Source: Adhaeribacter radiodurans
GTDB lineage: Bacteria; Bacteroidota; Bacteroidia; Cytophagales; Hymenobacteraceae
NCBI RefSeq assembly: GCF_014075995.1
Contig: NZ_CP055153.1
Span: 496,001 to 560,000 of the forward strand
Direction of reading: 5' to 3'
Length of the DNA stretch: 64,000 nt
The notes below the pieces were generated by a model. The model saw nothing but the letters and a program-made list of their open reading frames with translations, had not been told where the DNA came from and ran no database searches. The translations under genes were made by a program, and so were the position numbers. Positions 35,760 through 43,980 of this stretch are shown here, in pieces (position 1 is the first letter of the stretch; each line of letters begins with the position of its first letter).

Positions 35760-36788
35760 TTAATTACGTAAAATCATCTGCTTTACGGCTTCTACCCACA
35801 ACGGGCTCGTGTTTAAACTTTCCACTAATTGCCAGTGTTTGCCACCCGCTTGTTCAAACAATTCTTTAAACTCACTGCCTACTTCAACAGTAGTTTCGAG
35901 GCAGTCGGCCACAAAGGCAGGGCTAAATGCTAATACCCGTTTTTTTCCTTGGGCAGGCAATTCTTTTAGTAACTCATCGGTATATGGTTTAAGCCAAGGG
36001 TCTTTGCCTAACCGTGATTGAAATGTAACGCTGTATTGGTCTTCCGTTAGATTAAGCTCTTTTGCCAGCAACCGCGACGTTAGAAAACACTGTGCCCGGT
36101 AGCAATACCTATTCATTTTATGGTAGGTATTACAACACGAACCTAGCTGGCAATAATTGTTTACACTACCTTTTAAAATGTGACGCTCTGGTATACCATG
36201 GTAGCTAAATACCACGTGATCGTACGGTTCTTTCTCTAAATACTTACGGCCAAGTGCAGCAAAAGCTTTAATAAACAAAGGATCATCGCAGAACGAACTA
36301 ATAAAAGTAATGTCCGGCACAATCCACCAATCTTTTACAATTTCCATTACTTTATCCTGCACCGAACCTGTAGAAGCCGAGGCATATTGCGGAAACAAGG
36401 GCAATACAATAATCCGGTCCACAAATTTTGCGCGTAGTTCCTCCAGCGCACTCTGAATACTGGGACTTTGGTAACGCATGCCCAATGCCACGTGGTACTT
36501 AGAACCTAATTGCTCTTGTACTAAATTTTTTAAATCTACGCCGTAGTACAACAAAGGCGAGCCCCGTTCATCCCATAGCTGTTTGTAAACTTTGGCCGAT
36601 TTAGGCGCGCGAAACGGAGCAATAATACCATTAATCAAAAAGAAACGTTGGGTAACTGGTATGTCAATTACCCGCTTATCCATTAAAAATTCCCGGAGGT
36701 ATTTGCGTACATCGCCGGTTTCGGGAGTATCGGGGGTACCTAAGTTAACTAATAAAACCCCGGTTTTCCGGGTGTTGGTATCATTCAT
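35760..36788 (-). CDS. hemH: Ferrochelatase
   Basis: 342 residues. It inserts Fe2+ into protoporphyrin IX, the last step of the classical haem route. Family blocks are VLLVNLGTPDTPETGDVRKYL, LPLFPQYASASTGSV, VVFSYHGIPERHI (with the catalytic His) and SPAFVADCLETTVE. The Cys-rich stretch NYCQLGSCCNTYHKMNRYCYRAQC resembles variants described as iron-sulfur or Cys-rich ferrochelatases; whether a cluster binds is not settled by sequence. Eight 7-bp repeats lie just upstream of the start. Confidence 0.96.
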   Translation of the reverse strand: MNDTNTRKTGVLLVNLGTPDTPETGDVRKYLREFLMDKRVIDIPVTQRFFLINGIIAPFRAPKSAKVYKQLWDERGSPLLYYGVDLKNLVQEQLGSKYHVALGMRYQSPSIQSALEELRAKFVDRIIVLPLFPQYASASTGSVQDKVMEIVKDWWIVPDITFISSFCDDPLFIKAFAALGRKYLEKEPYDHVVFSYHGIPERHILKGSVNNYCQLGSCCNTYHKMNRYCYRAQCFLTSRLLAKELNLTEDQYSVTFQSRLGKDPWLKPYTDELLKELPAQGKKRVLAFSPAFVADCLETTVEVGSEFKELFEQAGGKHWQLVESLNTSPLWVEAVKQMILRN

Positions 36789-36793
36789 GTTTA

Positions 36794-36849
36794 GAATTGC
36801 AGGTTTGAGGTTGCAAGTTACAAGTTTTACGTTGCAGATTACAGGTTAG
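36794..36849. repeat. Heptad repeat array upstream of hemH
   Basis: Eight consecutive in-phase 7-bp units with T-T at positions 4-5 in every unit, for example AGGTTGC and AAGTTAC (consensus A-R-G-T-T-N-C). The array starts 6 bp from the hemH ATG; a ninth unit follows shifted by one base. Confidence 0.75.
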
Positions 36850-36950
36850 CAAGTTGAGAAGTTAACATAAGTAGGCTGAGCTTTGTTCTAAAATTTATGC
36901 AGCAACAGGCTTATATTAAGAGATGTATCAAAATAATCAATTAAAAACCG

Positions 36951-36958
36951 TACTTTTG
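36951..36958 (+). promoter_or_regulatory. Candidate -7 element of era
   Basis: TACTTTTG followed by GCGCCC fits TAnnTTTG; the ATG of era is 143 bp downstream. No clear -33 TTTG. Confidence 0.38.
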
Positions 36959-37075
36959 CGCCCTCGTTGCTAGAGTTAGAGGAAATTAGCTAAAAATTTA
37001 ATGCTGGCTACTTACCTGGAGTAAAATAGATTAATACAGAAGGCTATTAATTTTCTAACCTTTCAACTATATAAT

Positions 37076-37096
37076 CAGCAACGTGTAACCTGAAAC
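37076..37096. repeat. Short heptad array before era
   Basis: Three 7-bp units ending in AAC (including GTGTAAC and CTGAAAC) end 4 bp before the ATG of era. They are the complement of the words upstream of hemH. Confidence 0.5.
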
Positions 37097-37100
37097 TAAA

Positions 37101-37991
37101 ATGAGCGAAAAACCACATAAAGCAGGGTTTGTTAGTATTATTGGCAAGCCCAACGTAGGTAAATCCACGCTCATGAACGTAATGGTAGGCGAACGTTTGT
37201 CTATTATTACTTCTAAAGCACAGACTACCCGCCACCGAATTATGGGTATTCTCAACGGCGACGATTTTCAGATTGTTTATTCCGATACGCCCGGTATTAT
37301 TCAACCCAAGTACGAGTTACACCAATCCATGATGCGCTTTGTAAGCGCTTCTTTAGAAGATGCCGATGTTATTTTATTTGTAACGGATATTTATGAGAAG
37401 CACGACGAAGAAGAAATTATTAAACGCCTGCAAAACGTAGAAGCTAAAATACTGCTGTTAATTAATAAAATTGACCAGGCCACAGAAGAAGAGGTAAAGG
37501 AAAAAATAACGTATTGGGGTGAGCGCATAAAAGCCGATCAAATTATTCCGATATCGGCATTAGAGAAGTTTAATACCGATAAGGTATTCCAGGCAATTCT
37601 GGATTATTTACCAGAACATCCGGCTTATTACGACAAAGATGAACTAACCGACAAGCCCGAGCGTTTCTTTGCCGCTGAGATTATCCGCGAAAAGATTTTT
37701 TTAAATTATAAAAAAGAAATTCCGTACAGTTGCGAAGTAGTAATAGAAGAATTTAAGGAAGAAGAGACTATTATCCGGATGCGCGCCGAAATTATGGTGG
37801 AACGTAAGAGCCAAAAAGGCATCGTAATAGGTCACGAAGGCAAAATGCTGAAGAAAGTGGGCACGCAGGCCCGCCAGGAAATGGAGCAGTTTTTTGCTAA
37901 GCAAGTACATTTAGAATTGTACGTACGCGTACAGGAAGATTGGCGCTCTAACCCGAAAGCGCTTAATAAATTTGGGTATAACGATATGTAG
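37101..37991 (+). CDS. era: GTPase Era
   Basis: 296 residues. Era binds the 3' end of 16S rRNA and assists 30S assembly. The P-loop GKPNVGKST spans 15-23; DTPG (G3) and NKID (G4) follow, then the C-terminal KH domain with the GxxG loop in VIGHEGKMLKKVGTQARQEME. The ATG at 37101 suits the family start. The second GTPase gene der lies 197 bp downstream, across two heptad arrays. Confidence 0.97.
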   Translation: MSEKPHKAGFVSIIGKPNVGKSTLMNVMVGERLSIITSKAQTTRHRIMGILNGDDFQIVYSDTPGIIQPKYELHQSMMRFVSASLEDADVILFVTDIYEKHDEEEIIKRLQNVEAKILLLINKIDQATEEEVKEKITYWGERIKADQIIPISALEKFNTDKVFQAILDYLPEHPAYYDKDELTDKPERFFAAEIIREKIFLNYKKEIPYSCEVVIEEFKEEETIIRMRAEIMVERKSQKGIVIGHEGKMLKKVGTQARQEMEQFFAKQVHLELYVRVQEDWRSNPKALNKFGYNDM

Positions 37992-38118
37992 TTGATAGAC
38001 TAGAGTCTAAGGTCCATTGGCCAAAGTCTATGGAAAATTTTAAAATTCTGAGGCTGTATACAGGCAACTATTAACTAATTAATAAATCTGGGGACTATCG
38101 ACTATGGTCTACAGACTA
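37991..38118. repeat. Two heptad arrays between era and der
   Basis: Array one, 37991-38032, has six units starting with G (GACTAGA, GTCTAAG and similar). Array two, 38091-38118, has four in-phase units ending in CTA (TCGACTA, CAGACTA and similar). The intervening 58 bp are not heptadic. Confidence 0.7.
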
Positions 38119-38188
38119 ATATTTTTTCTAAATCGGTTTCGGTAACCCGTCCGCTCCGGCACGGGCTGAAACCACAAAACAAAGACGA

Positions 38189-39499
38189 ATGTCAAATATT
38201 GTTGCAATTGTGGGTCGCCCTAACGTGGGCAAATCCACGCTTTTTAACCGCCTGGTAGGCGAGCGTAAAGCCATTATGGATAACCAAAGCGGCGTTACCC
38301 GCGACCGCCATTATGGCTACGGCGAATGGATCGGTAAGAATTTTACCGTGGTTGATACGGGCGGTTACGTACATGGCTCCGATGATATTTTCGAAGGCGA
38401 AATCCGGAAACAAGTAGAACTGGCCATTAAAGAGGCTACCGTAATTTTATTTATGGTGGATGTAGAAGAAGGTTTGCACAGCCTCGACGAAGAATTTGCC
38501 GCAGTACTGCGCCGCTCCGACAAGCCCATTTACATTGTGGCCAATAAAGCCGATACCAACTTAAAAGCGCAGTTTACCGGCGATTTTTACGCTTTAGGTT
38601 TGGGCGAGGAAATTTTTCCGGTATCATCGGCGAGTGGCTCCGGCACCGGCGATTTACTCGACGAAGTAGTAAAACACTTTCAAACGGAAGATGTTGAAAA
38701 CCCCGACGAAGGTATTCCCAAATTGGCGGTAGTTGGTCGCCCTAACGTTGGTAAGTCATCATTCGTTAATTTGCTGCTCGGCGAAGAACGCAATATTGTT
38801 ACTGATGTGGCGGGCACTACCCGTGATTCCATTAACTCGCGGTATAATGCCTTTGGGATGGAGTTTATAATTACTGATACAGCCGGCTTACGACGCAAAA
38901 CCAAAGTTCACGAAGATATTGAATTTTATTCGGTACTTCGGTCTATAAAAGCTATCGAAGAATCAGATGTATGTATTGTAATACTGGATGCAACCCGCGG
39001 TCTGGAGGCCCAGGATATGAACATAATTGGCCTTGCCGATAAAAACCGGAAAGGCATTGTAATTTTAGTAAATAAATGGGATTTGGTTGAGAAAGAAACC
39101 AATACCATGAAAGAATACGAAGATCAGCTCCGGGAAAAATTGGCTCCTCTAACTTACATGCCTATAATTTTTACTTCAGTATTAACGAAACAACGGGTGC
39201 ATAAAGCCATTGAAACGGCTTATCAGGTTTATAAAAACAAAACGCAGAAAATATCTACTTCTAAACTGAACGACATAATCTTAAAAGAAATAGAAGCGTA
39301 TCCGCCACCAGCCATCAAAGGTAAGTTTGTGAAGATTAAGTATATTACGCAGTTGCCAACGCATAATCCTACATTTGCCTTTTTCTGTAATTTGCCGCAG
39401 TACATCAAAGAAAGCTATACTCGTTTTCTGGAAAATAAAATCCGGAAACACTTCGGCTTTGAAGGGGTGCCTATAAATGTTGTTTTCCGAAAAAAGTAA
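38189..39499 (+). CDS. der: Ribosome biogenesis GTPase Der (EngA)
   Basis: 436 residues. It has two tandem GTPase domains, with P-loops GRPNVGKST (9-17) and GRPNVGKSS (near 183), and a C-terminal KH-like domain (about 350-436). Der is needed for 50S maturation. DTGG in the first domain and DTAG in the second, NKAD and NKWD, complete the G motifs. It follows era in the same direction and ends at a strong terminator. Confidence 0.97.
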   Translation: MSNIVAIVGRPNVGKSTLFNRLVGERKAIMDNQSGVTRDRHYGYGEWIGKNFTVVDTGGYVHGSDDIFEGEIRKQVELAIKEATVILFMVDVEEGLHSLDEEFAAVLRRSDKPIYIVANKADTNLKAQFTGDFYALGLGEEIFPVSSASGSGTGDLLDEVVKHFQTEDVENPDEGIPKLAVVGRPNVGKSSFVNLLLGEERNIVTDVAGTTRDSINSRYNAFGMEFIITDTAGLRRKTKVHEDIEFYSVLRSIKAIEESDVCIVILDATRGLEAQDMNIIGLADKNRKGIVILVNKWDLVEKETNTMKEYEDQLREKLAPLTYMPIIFTSVLTKQRVHKAIETAYQVYKNKTQKISTSKLNDIILKEIEAYPPPAIKGKFVKIKYITQLPTHNPTFAFFCNLPQYIKESYTRFLENKIRKHFGFEGVPINVVFRKK

Positions 39500-39545
39500 G
39501 CGAATGAAGTTAAAATCTTTAATACCGGATATTTAATTGTAAAAG

Positions 39546-39574
39546 AAAAATCCTCAGCTAGCTGAGGATTTTTT
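39546..39574 (+). terminator. Terminator of der
   Basis: A 13-bp stem AAAAATCCTCAGC / GCTGAGGATTTTT with a minimal loop ends in a T run, 46 bp after the stop. Confidence 0.82.
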
Positions 39575-39699
39575 ATGCGTATTAATTCGGAAACTTTTAT
39601 TTTAGGAATCAGTATAAGTATCAAATTGCATTAATCTGCTTCTATAATATAGAAGGCAATTTTGATGTATCTTCCACAAAACCCGAACCTAATAAAACT

Positions 39700-39888
39700 A
39701 TGAAAAAGCTATTGTTTATGTTTATCGCGGCTAGTGCCTTTTCTTTTGCTTCTTGCGAATCTAAACAGGAAAAAGCGGCCGATGATGCTGCAGAGCATAG
39801 AGAAGATGCAGCGGAACACCAGGAAGAGGCTGCTCAAGATAATGCTGAAGCCTCAAAGGATAGTATCGATGCAGTTACTCCCCAGTAA
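39700..39888 (+). CDS. Small Ala/Glu-rich lipoprotein
   Basis: 62 residues. The lipobox FASC gives Cys19; the mature 44 residues are highly charged, with a repeated AAEHREDAAEHQEEAAQDNAE pattern of about 7 residues that should form one amphipathic helix. Similar tiny lipoproteins are common in Bacteroidota and may coat the periplasmic side of a membrane; the function is unknown. It has its own terminator at 39916. Confidence 0.75.
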   Translation: MKKLLFMFIAASAFSFASCESKQEKAADDAAEHREDAAEHQEEAAQDNAEASKDSIDAVTPQ

Positions 39889-39915
39889 CTAGTACATGTA
39901 ATTTGATTTTTTGCT

Positions 39916-39947
39916 AAAAGGCCAGGCTATGTAGTCTGGCCTTTTTT
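39916..39947 (+). terminator. Terminator of the small lipoprotein gene
   Basis: A 13-bp stem with one G-U pair, AAAAGGCCAGGCT against 39933-39945, ATGT loop and T run. Confidence 0.82.
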
Positions 39948-39987
39948 ACATTTACTCCAGAAAAAATTGGTATAATTATTTGAGTTG

Positions 39988-40554
39988 TTATCCTAGTCTT
40001 TTTTGAATAAGATTACTTACCAGACTAAATAATTTACGAGGTTCAAAAGTGCGCCAGTTTATTTCTTCCAGGTTGCCGCCAAAATTAATGTAATAATCCA
40101 GGTTGTATCTTTTCATTTCCTCCAATACAAAATCCTGAAAATTAATGGCTACAATCCAGCCGTCTTCTACGTCTTCAAACCATTCTTCGTAGTAGCAATC
40201 GTCTGACCCGTGAAAGTTAAACACGTTTTCGCCGATCAAAATAAATTTTTGAATGCCTTCCTGCACCATAGGGTCAATAATGTTGCGCTTGAGCTGCATA
40301 ATGTCGTTGTGCAGGGTATCATTCCACTCGCCGATAAACTCGATAATGCAAAAGCCCAGATCGTAATCCACGAAAAGTATTTTTAAAAACAGTGTTTCCG
40401 ATTCAATATCGTCCCACTGCGGATGAATGTAATAGCCATAAATGGTATTTGTAAATTCTAAAAGGTTGTTTTCCGCGCCGTACAACGGCGAGCGCGGGTC
40501 TTCGGAAGCACTGTAGGCCTCGATCCAGTTATAAAAAGGCTCGATGGTATGCAT
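39988..40554 (-). CDS. Conserved protein of unknown function
   Basis: 188 residues from the ATG at 40554. An upstream in-frame ATG at 40593 would add 13 residues, but MHTIEPFYNW looks like the natural start. It is soluble, acidic and rich in Trp, Tyr and Phe (YGYYIHPQWDDIES, ILFVDYDLGFCIIEFIGEWND, FHGSDDCYYEEWFEDVEDGW). I believe close homologues exist in other Cytophagales, from memory only. No catalytic motif stands out. It is the last of a minus-strand run after murQ and a VOC protein. Confidence 0.72.
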   Translation of the reverse strand: MHTIEPFYNWIEAYSASEDPRSPLYGAENNLLEFTNTIYGYYIHPQWDDIESETLFLKILFVDYDLGFCIIEFIGEWNDTLHNDIMQLKRNIIDPMVQEGIQKFILIGENVFNFHGSDDCYYEEWFEDVEDGWIVAINFQDFVLEEMKRYNLDYYINFGGNLEEINWRTFEPRKLFSLVSNLIQKRLG

Positions 40555-40914
40555 AAAATAAGAGTAACAATTAAGATAATTCAATTTACTCAATGTTACT
40601 CAAAACCAAAAGCCAGGTTGCTAATTCGGTTCGCAGATTTGCATGGATTTTTCGGTTTTCGCAGATCCTGGAGTTAAGAATTTGTTAGCGAGGCAAATAG
40701 GCAAGCCTACGTGGAAAAGCGATTTTCAAAAATTTCTTTTTTACAAACTGCCAGGATAGTAGGAATAGTAATTACCGCGGACAAATGCCCCAAAGTTTGT
40801 CTGCTATGCTTCGGTGTATATAATATTTTGGCTAGTGCGAGCAGGTAGCGTATAACTGCTTACAATTATTACAAATGGTTAACAACTGCGCTGACGCAAT
40901 TTAAGTGCTGTGTT
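40555..40914. other. 360-bp gap without a recognisable gene
   Basis: No coding frame or RNA gene is supportable. It contains a direct repeat of TTCGCAGAT (around 40634 and 40662) and otherwise unremarkable sequence. Confidence 0.5.
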
Positions 40915-41283
40915 TTACTCATCTTCTAATTTAAATTCCGGATTATAGATTAACCCGATAACATTGCCCCAAGGGTCTTTCATGGTGGCGGTTACAATAT
41001 CGCCGCCTACATTGTAAGGCTTTTCGTTCTCGGTAGCTCCTAAGGTAATCAGGCGGTCATATTCTTCCGTTATTTGATTTACTCCCCAATAAGCTATTAC
41101 ACTTTCGGTCTTGTTGGTGGTGGGTGTGTCTTCCGGTTGAAGGCCGAGTTCGTAGCCTTTAATATTAAAGCCCACGTAAAATGGCTCGTCAAAATAAGGG
41201 GCGGTTTCAAAAACCTGCGCGTACCAAGCTTTAGCTTTGGTAATATCGCCTACTTTGTAAATGGTTGTTCGGAGCCCCAGCAT
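40915..41283 (-). CDS. VOC-superfamily (glyoxalase-like) protein
   Basis: 122 residues. Two beta-alpha-beta-beta-beta modules of the vicinal-oxygen-chelate fold are visible: LRTTIYKVGDITKAKAWYAQVFETAPYF, and VTATMKDPWGNVIGLIYNPEF at the end. The DPWGN turn is typical, the possible metal Glu is less certain. Family members include glyoxalases, fosfomycin-resistance enzymes and dioxygenases; no substrate can be inferred. It lies about 100 bp downstream of murQ in the same direction. Confidence 0.85.
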   Translation of the reverse strand: MLGLRTTIYKVGDITKAKAWYAQVFETAPYFDEPFYVGFNIKGYELGLQPEDTPTTNKTESVIAYWGVNQITEEYDRLITLGATENEKPYNVGGDIVTATMKDPWGNVIGLIYNPEFKLEDE

Positions 41284-41343
41284 AGTTTTTTGTTTATTTT
41301 AAAATAATTCAATCTCTATTTGATCCTTTTAAAATCAATATGG

Positions 41344-41383
41344 CATCCGCGTCATCAGCTTAATCCGCGGAAATCCGTGATTT
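41344..41383. repeat. Imperfect ATCCGCG/ATCCGTG repeat
   Basis: ATCC-like words recur every 9-10 bp next to the murQ stop. This spacing differs from the 7-bp arrays. Confidence 0.4.
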
Positions 41384-42185
41384 ACTTCTGATAGTTTTCA
41401 ATGGCAGCGCGCACGTTGCCGTGTTGTTGAATTAAAGCAGTGGCTGTAGTTTCGTCTATCTGTAATTCATCCATTACCATCCTAATAGCGCGGTTTACCA
41501 GTTTGTGGTTCGAGAGCTGCATGTCAACCATTTTGTTGCCTTTCACGTGGCCCAATTGAATCATGGTAGCGGTGGTAAGCATGTTTAAAGCTAGTTTCTG
41601 GGCAGTGCCGGCTTTCATGCGGGTGCTGCCGGTTACAAACTCCGGACCCGTTATAATTTCTACGGGGTACTCGGCTACGGCCGCTACTTTGGAACCCGCA
41701 TTACACACAATACAACCGGTAACTAAGCCGTTCTGCCGGGCAGTTTCCAGGCCGCCAATTACATACGGCGTACGGCCAGAAGCGGCAATACCCACTACTA
41801 CGTCTTTATCGGTAATCGCATGGGCTTGTAAATCTTGCCAGGCCTGGTTAAAATCATCTTCAGCAAATTCTACGGCTTTCCGGATAGCCGTGTCACCGCC
41901 GGCAATAATACCTACTACCAAACCGTGGGGCACTCCATAAGTAGGTGGGCATTCCGAGGCGTCCACAATGCCCAACCGGCCGCTGGTACCGGCGCCAATG
42001 TAAAACAAACGGCCCCCGATTCTCATTTTCTCCACTACAGCTTTTACCAAAGCTTCTATTTGCGGAATAGCTTTTTCAACGGCCAGTGGTACGGTTTTAT
42101 CTTCCTGGTTAATGTTGGTCAGCAATTCGTTTACCGACATTTTTTCCAGGTGATTAAAGTTAGAAGCGGTTTCGGTGGTACTCAT
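41382..42185 (-). CDS. murQ: N-acetylmuramic acid 6-phosphate etherase
   Basis: 267 residues, slightly shorter than E. coli MurQ. It cleaves the lactyl ether of MurNAc-6-phosphate to give GlcNAc-6-phosphate and D-lactate in cell-wall recycling. The SIS domain signature YIGAGTSGRLGIVDASECPPTYG contains the catalytic Glu78; VVGIAASGRTPYV and TGSTRMKAGTAQKLALNM follow. The C-terminal tail (ETTATALIQQHGNVRAAI) is the usual helical extension. It lies in a minus-strand run with a b5-like and an arginase-like gene. Confidence 0.95.
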   Translation of the reverse strand: MSTTETASNFNHLEKMSVNELLTNINQEDKTVPLAVEKAIPQIEALVKAVVEKMRIGGRLFYIGAGTSGRLGIVDASECPPTYGVPHGLVVGIIAGGDTAIRKAVEFAEDDFNQAWQDLQAHAITDKDVVVGIAASGRTPYVIGGLETARQNGLVTGCIVCNAGSKVAAVAEYPVEIITGPEFVTGSTRMKAGTAQKLALNMLTTATMIQLGHVKGNKMVDMQLSNHKLVNRAIRMVMDELQIDETTATALIQQHGNVRAAIENYQK

Positions 42186-42191
42186 TCGTAA

Positions 42192-42212
42192 GTTAGAGGT
42201 TGTAAGTTTACA
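42192..42212. repeat. Short heptad array upstream of murQ
   Basis: Three 7-bp units GTTNNNN (GTTAGAG, GTTGTAA, GTTTACA) start 7 bp from the murQ ATG. A related pair, AACCTGT and AACTTGT, is at 42601-42614. Confidence 0.5.
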
Positions 42213-42298
42213 AAAGTTGAAAAACTAATTTTGTTCTCAGCTTAATTTTATCTTTTAATGGCTAATAAAAAGTTGGTACGGGTAAATTTTTAAAAATT

Positions 42299-42544
42299 TT
42301 ACTTTTTCAGACGACCAATTATTTGAAATTTGTCGAACACGTATTCGGTATGCGGGGCATCTTTTAGTTCTTCAGTTAAGTCCTGACCGGCCCAATGCTC
42401 ATAGTGATTGCCCCGGCTCCACAGCCGCGATTTTTTTACGTCATAGATGTTGCCTTCGTACGCAATCCAGATTTCTTCGCGATCCTGCCCATTACGCAAA
42501 GCCAATTGATTTTTAGTGTATTCCGGGAGTACTTGTTCTGTCAT
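42299..42544 (-). CDS. Cytochrome b5-like haem-binding domain protein
   Basis: 81 residues. The fold signature of cytochrome b5 is seen: YTKNQLALRNGQDREEIWIAYEGNIYDVKKSRLW, then HYEHWAGQDLTEELKDAPH, where the two His residues are the likely haem ligands. No signal peptide, so cytoplasmic. Short b5-like domains of this kind could carry electrons or bind haem or steroid-like ligands. It sits between the arginase-like gene and murQ on the same strand; no functional link is apparent. Confidence 0.87.
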   Translation of the reverse strand: MTEQVLPEYTKNQLALRNGQDREEIWIAYEGNIYDVKKSRLWSRGNHYEHWAGQDLTEELKDAPHTEYVFDKFQIIGRLKK

Positions 42545-42619
42545 TTAAATATAATAATGTAATAAGTAGCAGTATAAGGCTTGAGTACTACATTTTACTA
42601 AACCTGTAACTTGTAACCA

Positions 42620-43771
42620 TTATGCCAGGCGCGACTGGGTTAAAATCCAGCGATTCGGTATTTCTCCTTTGGCGGCGAGCAGGTAATCTTCGTAGGAGCA
42701 AGGTATTATTTTGGCTTGCTTTTCGGAGCGTAAGGGTTCTACTTCCATCCACCATTTATCGCTCACTTTGCTTTTGTAAAACACCATTTTATTCGGGTTA
42801 TCATGAAAGCCAATGGCATATTTTAAAAATTTGTTGCTGGTAAAATCCGTTTCGTTCTTGCGGTGGTAAAAGCCTTCTACAAAATACCAGAGCATTACCG
42901 CAATAGTAGTAGCGGTTACCTGGCGTTCGTCCAGAGCCGGGTTGTATTCGTAAATGCCGAAAGAACTCAGCGAATCGTTTAGGCCAGCGTACCAGCACAA
43001 TTGGCAAGCTTCTTCGCCGGTTAAGCCAAATGGGTTGGCGGGTTCGTAGCCGGGCGCATCGTGGTGTTTAATGGCCCGAATATCAAAACTAATTAAATCG
43101 GCGTGCCGCACTACCGGCTCTACTTCCTGGATATTAGTGTGCACCAAACCCAAACGTACTGTTTCGAAGTGTAATTTTTCTAAAACTACGGCTACTTCCT
43201 GTTCTACAAAATAAGATTGGTAGGCAATCTGGCTCAGGCTGAACAAGTAATTAGGCTCGTGCAGCAGAATGCGTTGTAAGTGCTGTTTATGTGGCGGTAC
43301 TCCAACTTCTTCGCTCATGTCAATGTGCGAATCAATGGTAACCAGGTTAATAGCTTTACCCAGGTTTTCGTAGGCCAGAAATTGCCCGTAATCCAGGTCG
43401 TGGCTGCCCCCGATAATAATTGGTAAAGTGTTCTGGCTGATTAAATTTTCTACAATTTCTTTAATCCGCAGGTAAGTGTCTTCTAAGGTTATGCCGGGCA
43501 ATAAGTCGCCTAAATCCGCAATCTTATACCGGCCGGTGCCTTTCTTAAGGGCGTATAGCTGACGCCTTACTTCGGTAGCGGGTCGTAGCTCCGGGTTCGT
43601 ATCCTGACCAGTACCCCGGATTTCATTTACTCCCAGTATGGCCATATCGGCCTGGCGCCACTCCGGAAACTTATGAATAAACGGATCAATGCTGGCCCCA
43701 AAAGTTTTCGGGTTGCTTTGATGCAGGTAAAGCTCTTCGGGAAGCGGCTCAAAGAAAATGGCTAAATTCAT
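42620..43771 (-). CDS. Arginase/formimidoylglutamase-fold protein
   Basis: 383 residues of the ureohydrolase fold. Mn ligands are recognisable as His124 (GGSHD), Asp147, His149 and Asp151 (TIDSHIDMS) and Asp230 (SFDIRAIKHHDAPG). The second Asp of the usual S-x-D-x-D motif is Arg232, so one metal site is altered. A 270-residue core is preceded by an N-terminal extension with DPFIHKFPEWRQADMAILGV. I recall Bacteroidota proteins of this type being annotated as formimidoylglutamases (histidine degradation); no hut gene is nearby, so that stays unproven. Confidence 0.85.
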   Translation of the reverse strand: MNLAIFFEPLPEELYLHQSNPKTFGASIDPFIHKFPEWRQADMAILGVNEIRGTGQDTNPELRPATEVRRQLYALKKGTGRYKIADLGDLLPGITLEDTYLRIKEIVENLISQNTLPIIIGGSHDLDYGQFLAYENLGKAINLVTIDSHIDMSEEVGVPPHKQHLQRILLHEPNYLFSLSQIAYQSYFVEQEVAVVLEKLHFETVRLGLVHTNIQEVEPVVRHADLISFDIRAIKHHDAPGYEPANPFGLTGEEACQLCWYAGLNDSLSSFGIYEYNPALDERQVTATTIAVMLWYFVEGFYHRKNETDFTSNKFLKYAIGFHDNPNKMVFYKSKVSDKWWMEVEPLRSEKQAKIIPCSYEDYLLAAKGEIPNRWILTQSRLA

Positions 43772-43791
43772 GCGGGATCGTTAAAGAATAC

Positions 43792-43799
43792 CAAAAATA
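43792..43799 (-). promoter_or_regulatory. Candidate -7 element of the arginase-like gene
   Basis: On the minus strand TATTTTTG fits TAnnTTTG, 21 bp before the ATG at 43771. Confidence 0.35.
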
Positions 43800-43980
43800 C
43801 TAAAAATGTGCAGACTGCTCCGGACCAATGCAGTTTAGCTCTGTAATTTTTTAAAAAAATGGGGGTATTCCCCCGGAAAGTATTATATTTCGGAGATGCC
43901 GTTTTTTCTGAACCAGCGTATAACTGGTATATTGTTACAGGTTTTAGTTCTAAAAAGTACCACGTCTGCGTTTTAACACC

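Noticed and set aside
36794-36849. CRISPR-like array
   Set aside because: The units are 7 bp and contiguous, with no spacers and no cas genes.
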